Below, in pieces: positions 62,300-64,000 of a stretch of DNA of 64,000 bases. Both the position numbers and the translations under genes were made by a program. Position 1 is the first letter of the stretch. Every line of letters begins with the position of its first letter. Below the pieces are notes generated by a model. That model worked only from the letters and a program-made list of their open reading frames with translations, was not told where the DNA came from and did not search any database. This DNA comes from Flavobacterium hibernum (lineage in GTDB: Bacteria; Bacteroidota; Bacteroidia; Flavobacteriales; Flavobacteriaceae): NCBI RefSeq assembly GCF_000832125.1, contig NZ_JPRK01000007.1, positions 1 to 64,000 of the forward strand, given 5' to 3'.

Positions 62300-63199
62300 T
62301 TACCTATTATCACTCATAACTTCAGACTTATTTTGAGCATATTCATAACCTTGTTCCCACCATTCTTTCATCACTTCTTTATTAAAAATAAGGGCATTAT
62401 CCGTCAATTTAGTTGGTGTGTAATATAAGTTAAGTTTTACATTCTTATTGTTTGCCATTAGTTTTCCTATGGCAATATCATGTTTCTCAACCTGATCTAA
62501 AGCAATTCTAAACAAATCAATCATTAACGAAAACGGATTTTTACCAATAACGGTCTTATCCATATTCACCTCAGTTTCTAAAATAATTACGTCTATTTCG
62601 GTTGCACCGCGATTAATAGCTTCTCGGATTGGGACTAAACTTGAAAATCCGCCATCGCCGTATTCGCAATTATCTTTTTCGACCAAACTCATAAACGGAA
62701 CGTAATTACTCGAAATCCATGACCAGTCGCAAAACTCTTCATAAGTACAATCTTTTACTGATTTGTATTCTGCTTCATTTTTAGTAAAATTAGTTACCGT
62801 AATTACAACATCGTTTTTTAGTTTTTTAAGCTTATTAAAATCCGAAATTGAAAAATTATTCCGAATATATCTCTTCAATCCTTTGCTTTCACCAAAGGTT
62901 CTCTTTCCTTTAAAAAATTGACGTAATACATTGAAGTGATTAATGGTTACAATATCTACTCCATCTTTAATTTTGATTACAAAAGGACAAATATTAAAAA
63001 TGCTTGCCATCGTAACATTTGTATAAACTGAGTGAATTTTTTTGATATGACCCAATGCTAAATGCGGAATAAGCAAACTTCCTGTAGAAGTTCCTAAGAA
63101 CAAATCGTATTCGTGATTTTTTTCTTCTATTAGATATTGCGCTACACCACCGGCAAATGCGCCTTTACTTCCTCCACCAGAAATAACCAATGCTCTCAT
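62300..63199 (-). CDS. Patatin-like phospholipase
   Basis: 299 residues. GGGSKGAFAGG (residues 8-18) is the oxyanion hole, Ser38 in GTSTGS is the nucleophile, and YGDGGFSSLVP supplies the Asp. It lacks an N-terminal signal or beta-barrel, so it is a cytoplasmic-type patatin. Probably a lipid acyl hydrolase. Confidence 0.92.
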   Translation of the reverse strand: MRALVISGGGSKGAFAGGVAQYLIEEKNHEYDLFLGTSTGSLLIPHLALGHIKKIHSVYTNVTMASIFNICPFVIKIKDGVDIVTINHFNVLRQFFKGKRTFGESKGLKRYIRNNFSISDFNKLKKLKNDVVITVTNFTKNEAEYKSVKDCTYEEFCDWSWISSNYVPFMSLVEKDNCEYGDGGFSSLVPIREAINRGATEIDVIILETEVNMDKTVIGKNPFSLMIDLFRIALDQVEKHDIAIGKLMANNKNVKLNLYYTPTKLTDNALIFNKEVMKEWWEQGYEYAQNKSEVMSDNR

Positions 63200-63224
63200 A
63201 TACTTATTGTAGGTTTTTATTTTT

Positions 63225-63333
63225 TTTTGTAGAGAGAAAAGAAAATAGAAGTAAGAATAAAGACTTATTTATAATCGTTAATCTTTGCTCTAATTCCTTA
63301 CATCTTTCTTCTATTCTCTTTATTCTATCCTCT
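63225..63333. repeat. Simple-repeat spacer with AGAATAAAG/CTTTATTCT words
   Basis: The 134-bp gap before the patatin gene start carries GAGAAAAGAAAATAGAAGTAAG at one side and TTCTATTCTCTTTATTCTA at the other, which can pair. Related to 8049-8167. Confidence 0.4.
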
Positions 63334-64000
63334 TTATTCTTTCAACAAACGATTCAATTGAAATTGTTCATCGGGGTTCAAATTAGGCAAAATTCTCTCA
63401 AACGAAGCACGTAAGTCTGATTTTTTTAATAAAATTCGAATTGTATCTCTACCATATTTTGAAAATTGCCACATATGATGCGTCGTCGCATTTACTAAAT
63501 TAGACAACACCTGATCGTTAATAATTTTAAAAGCAATTAATTTTTCAAGTGCATTTTGTCGTGTTGTAGCCTCATATTTTGTCGAAGAAAATGCGATCAA
63601 TTCTGAAACTAAAGCATCTGAATTATCAATGTAATTTGCAGTAGACAATGCTAATGAAAGCCAAAGCGTTCGAAGGTTATAATCATTAAAACCAATCCAA
63701 TCTTTCGATTTATCTAAATAATCTACTCGATGATCTGGAAAGTTTTTCCATAAATAATACAACGCAATTTCTTGCGTTTGATACGATTTATCATTTAATA
63801 AAGTTTCGTATTCCGTTCTAAAATCTTCGGGAATTTTTGCCAGCGAACCTGCAACAGCTTGTCTAACTTGTAAATCGTTTGTGTGCAAAGCAATTAATAA
63901 TAATTCTTTCTTTGCCTCGTATTTTTCAACTTCTAACTGATTGACAATTGTTTCTTTTACCGAAAAATAAACATCAGATTCTAAAGTCTTTTTAAAAAAT
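63334..64000 (-). CDS. C-terminal part of a HEAT-repeat protein, probably an M1 aminopeptidase (cut by right edge)
   Basis: The frame is open from 63334 to the window edge, so the 5' part lies outside. At least 221 residues are helical repeats (QVRQAVAGSLAKIPEDFRTEY, QNALEKLIAFKIINDQVL). The closing LLKKSDLRASFERILPNL and NPDEQFQLNRLLKE resemble the C-terminal HEAT/ARM region of some M1-family aminopeptidases. The catalytic part is not seen, so the family call is tentative. The TTG near 63888 is not a real start because the frame continues beyond it. Confidence 0.6.
   Translation of the reverse strand, partial: FFKKTLESDVYFSVKETIVNQLEVEKYEAKKELLLIALHTNDLQVRQAVAGSLAKIPEDFRTEYETLLNDKSYQTQEIALYYLWKNFPDHRVDYLDKSKDWIGFNDYNLRTLWLSLALSTANYIDNSDALVSELIAFSSTKYEATTRQNALEKLIAFKIINDQVLSNLVNATTHHMWQFSKYGRDTIRILLKKSDLRASFERILPNLNPDEQFQLNRLLKE

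Overview
The window looks like a chromosomal segment of a Flavobacterium-like member of the Bacteroidota. The evidence is the AT-rich sequence, promoter elements of the TTG-N20-22-TAnnTTTG type, the fused LpxC-FabZ, a PorX-type response regulator, SusC/SusD proteins with an ECF sigma/FecR pair, CAL67264-family and DUF4302 proteins, and numerous hairpin-type intergenic repeats. No tRNA, rRNA, CRISPR array, prophage or insertion sequence is visible.

Layout. 1-2.6 kb: a secreted M1 aminopeptidase (-) and a broken CBM9-like gene (+). 2.6-10.7 kb: a complete leftward histidine operon hisG-D-C-B-H-A-F-IE, preceded by a well-formed leader-peptide attenuator. 10.8-19.4 kb: an OmpR-type two-component system, a divergent LTA-synthase-like membrane sulfatase with three 11-bp-spaced TTAAG repeats between them, a secreted S1/P1-type phosphodiesterase, an unknown secreted protein, and a YeiH transporter with its LysR regulator. 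19.8-23.2 kb: a vWA membrane protein, FabG, and a small peptide gene with a leader-like N-terminus. 23.4-33.3 kb: an ECF sigma, FecR, SusC (with STN domain), SusD, Zn-peptidase lipoprotein, DUF4302 lipoprotein and small membrane protein locus. A candidate cis-antisense RNA lies between fecR and susC.

33.7-41.9 kb: a leftward block running from an HD hydrolase through lpxD, lpxC-fabZ, lpxA, efp, a second lpxD-like gene, an NTF2-like protein and sucD. 42.1-47.0 kb: a rightward block with porX, a TPR protein, tsaE, a GNAT acetyltransferase, alanine dehydrogenase and a DUF4258 protein. 47.2-64 kb: mostly housekeeping genes (ung, a MutS2-like ATPase without Smr, DCC oxidoreductase, ettA, holA, GT2, OmpA lipoprotein, tsaC-like, uvrD/pcrA-like helicase, TauE/SafE, HAD, patatin), ending in a gene cut by the right edge.

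The most interesting non-coding signals are the his attenuator (leader peptide with five His codons, matching antiterminator and terminator), the possible antisense RNA ahead of susC, the phased TTAAG operator, and several dispersed hairpin families. One of these families sits mainly between convergent gene ends. All function calls come from reading the sequence; no database search was run.
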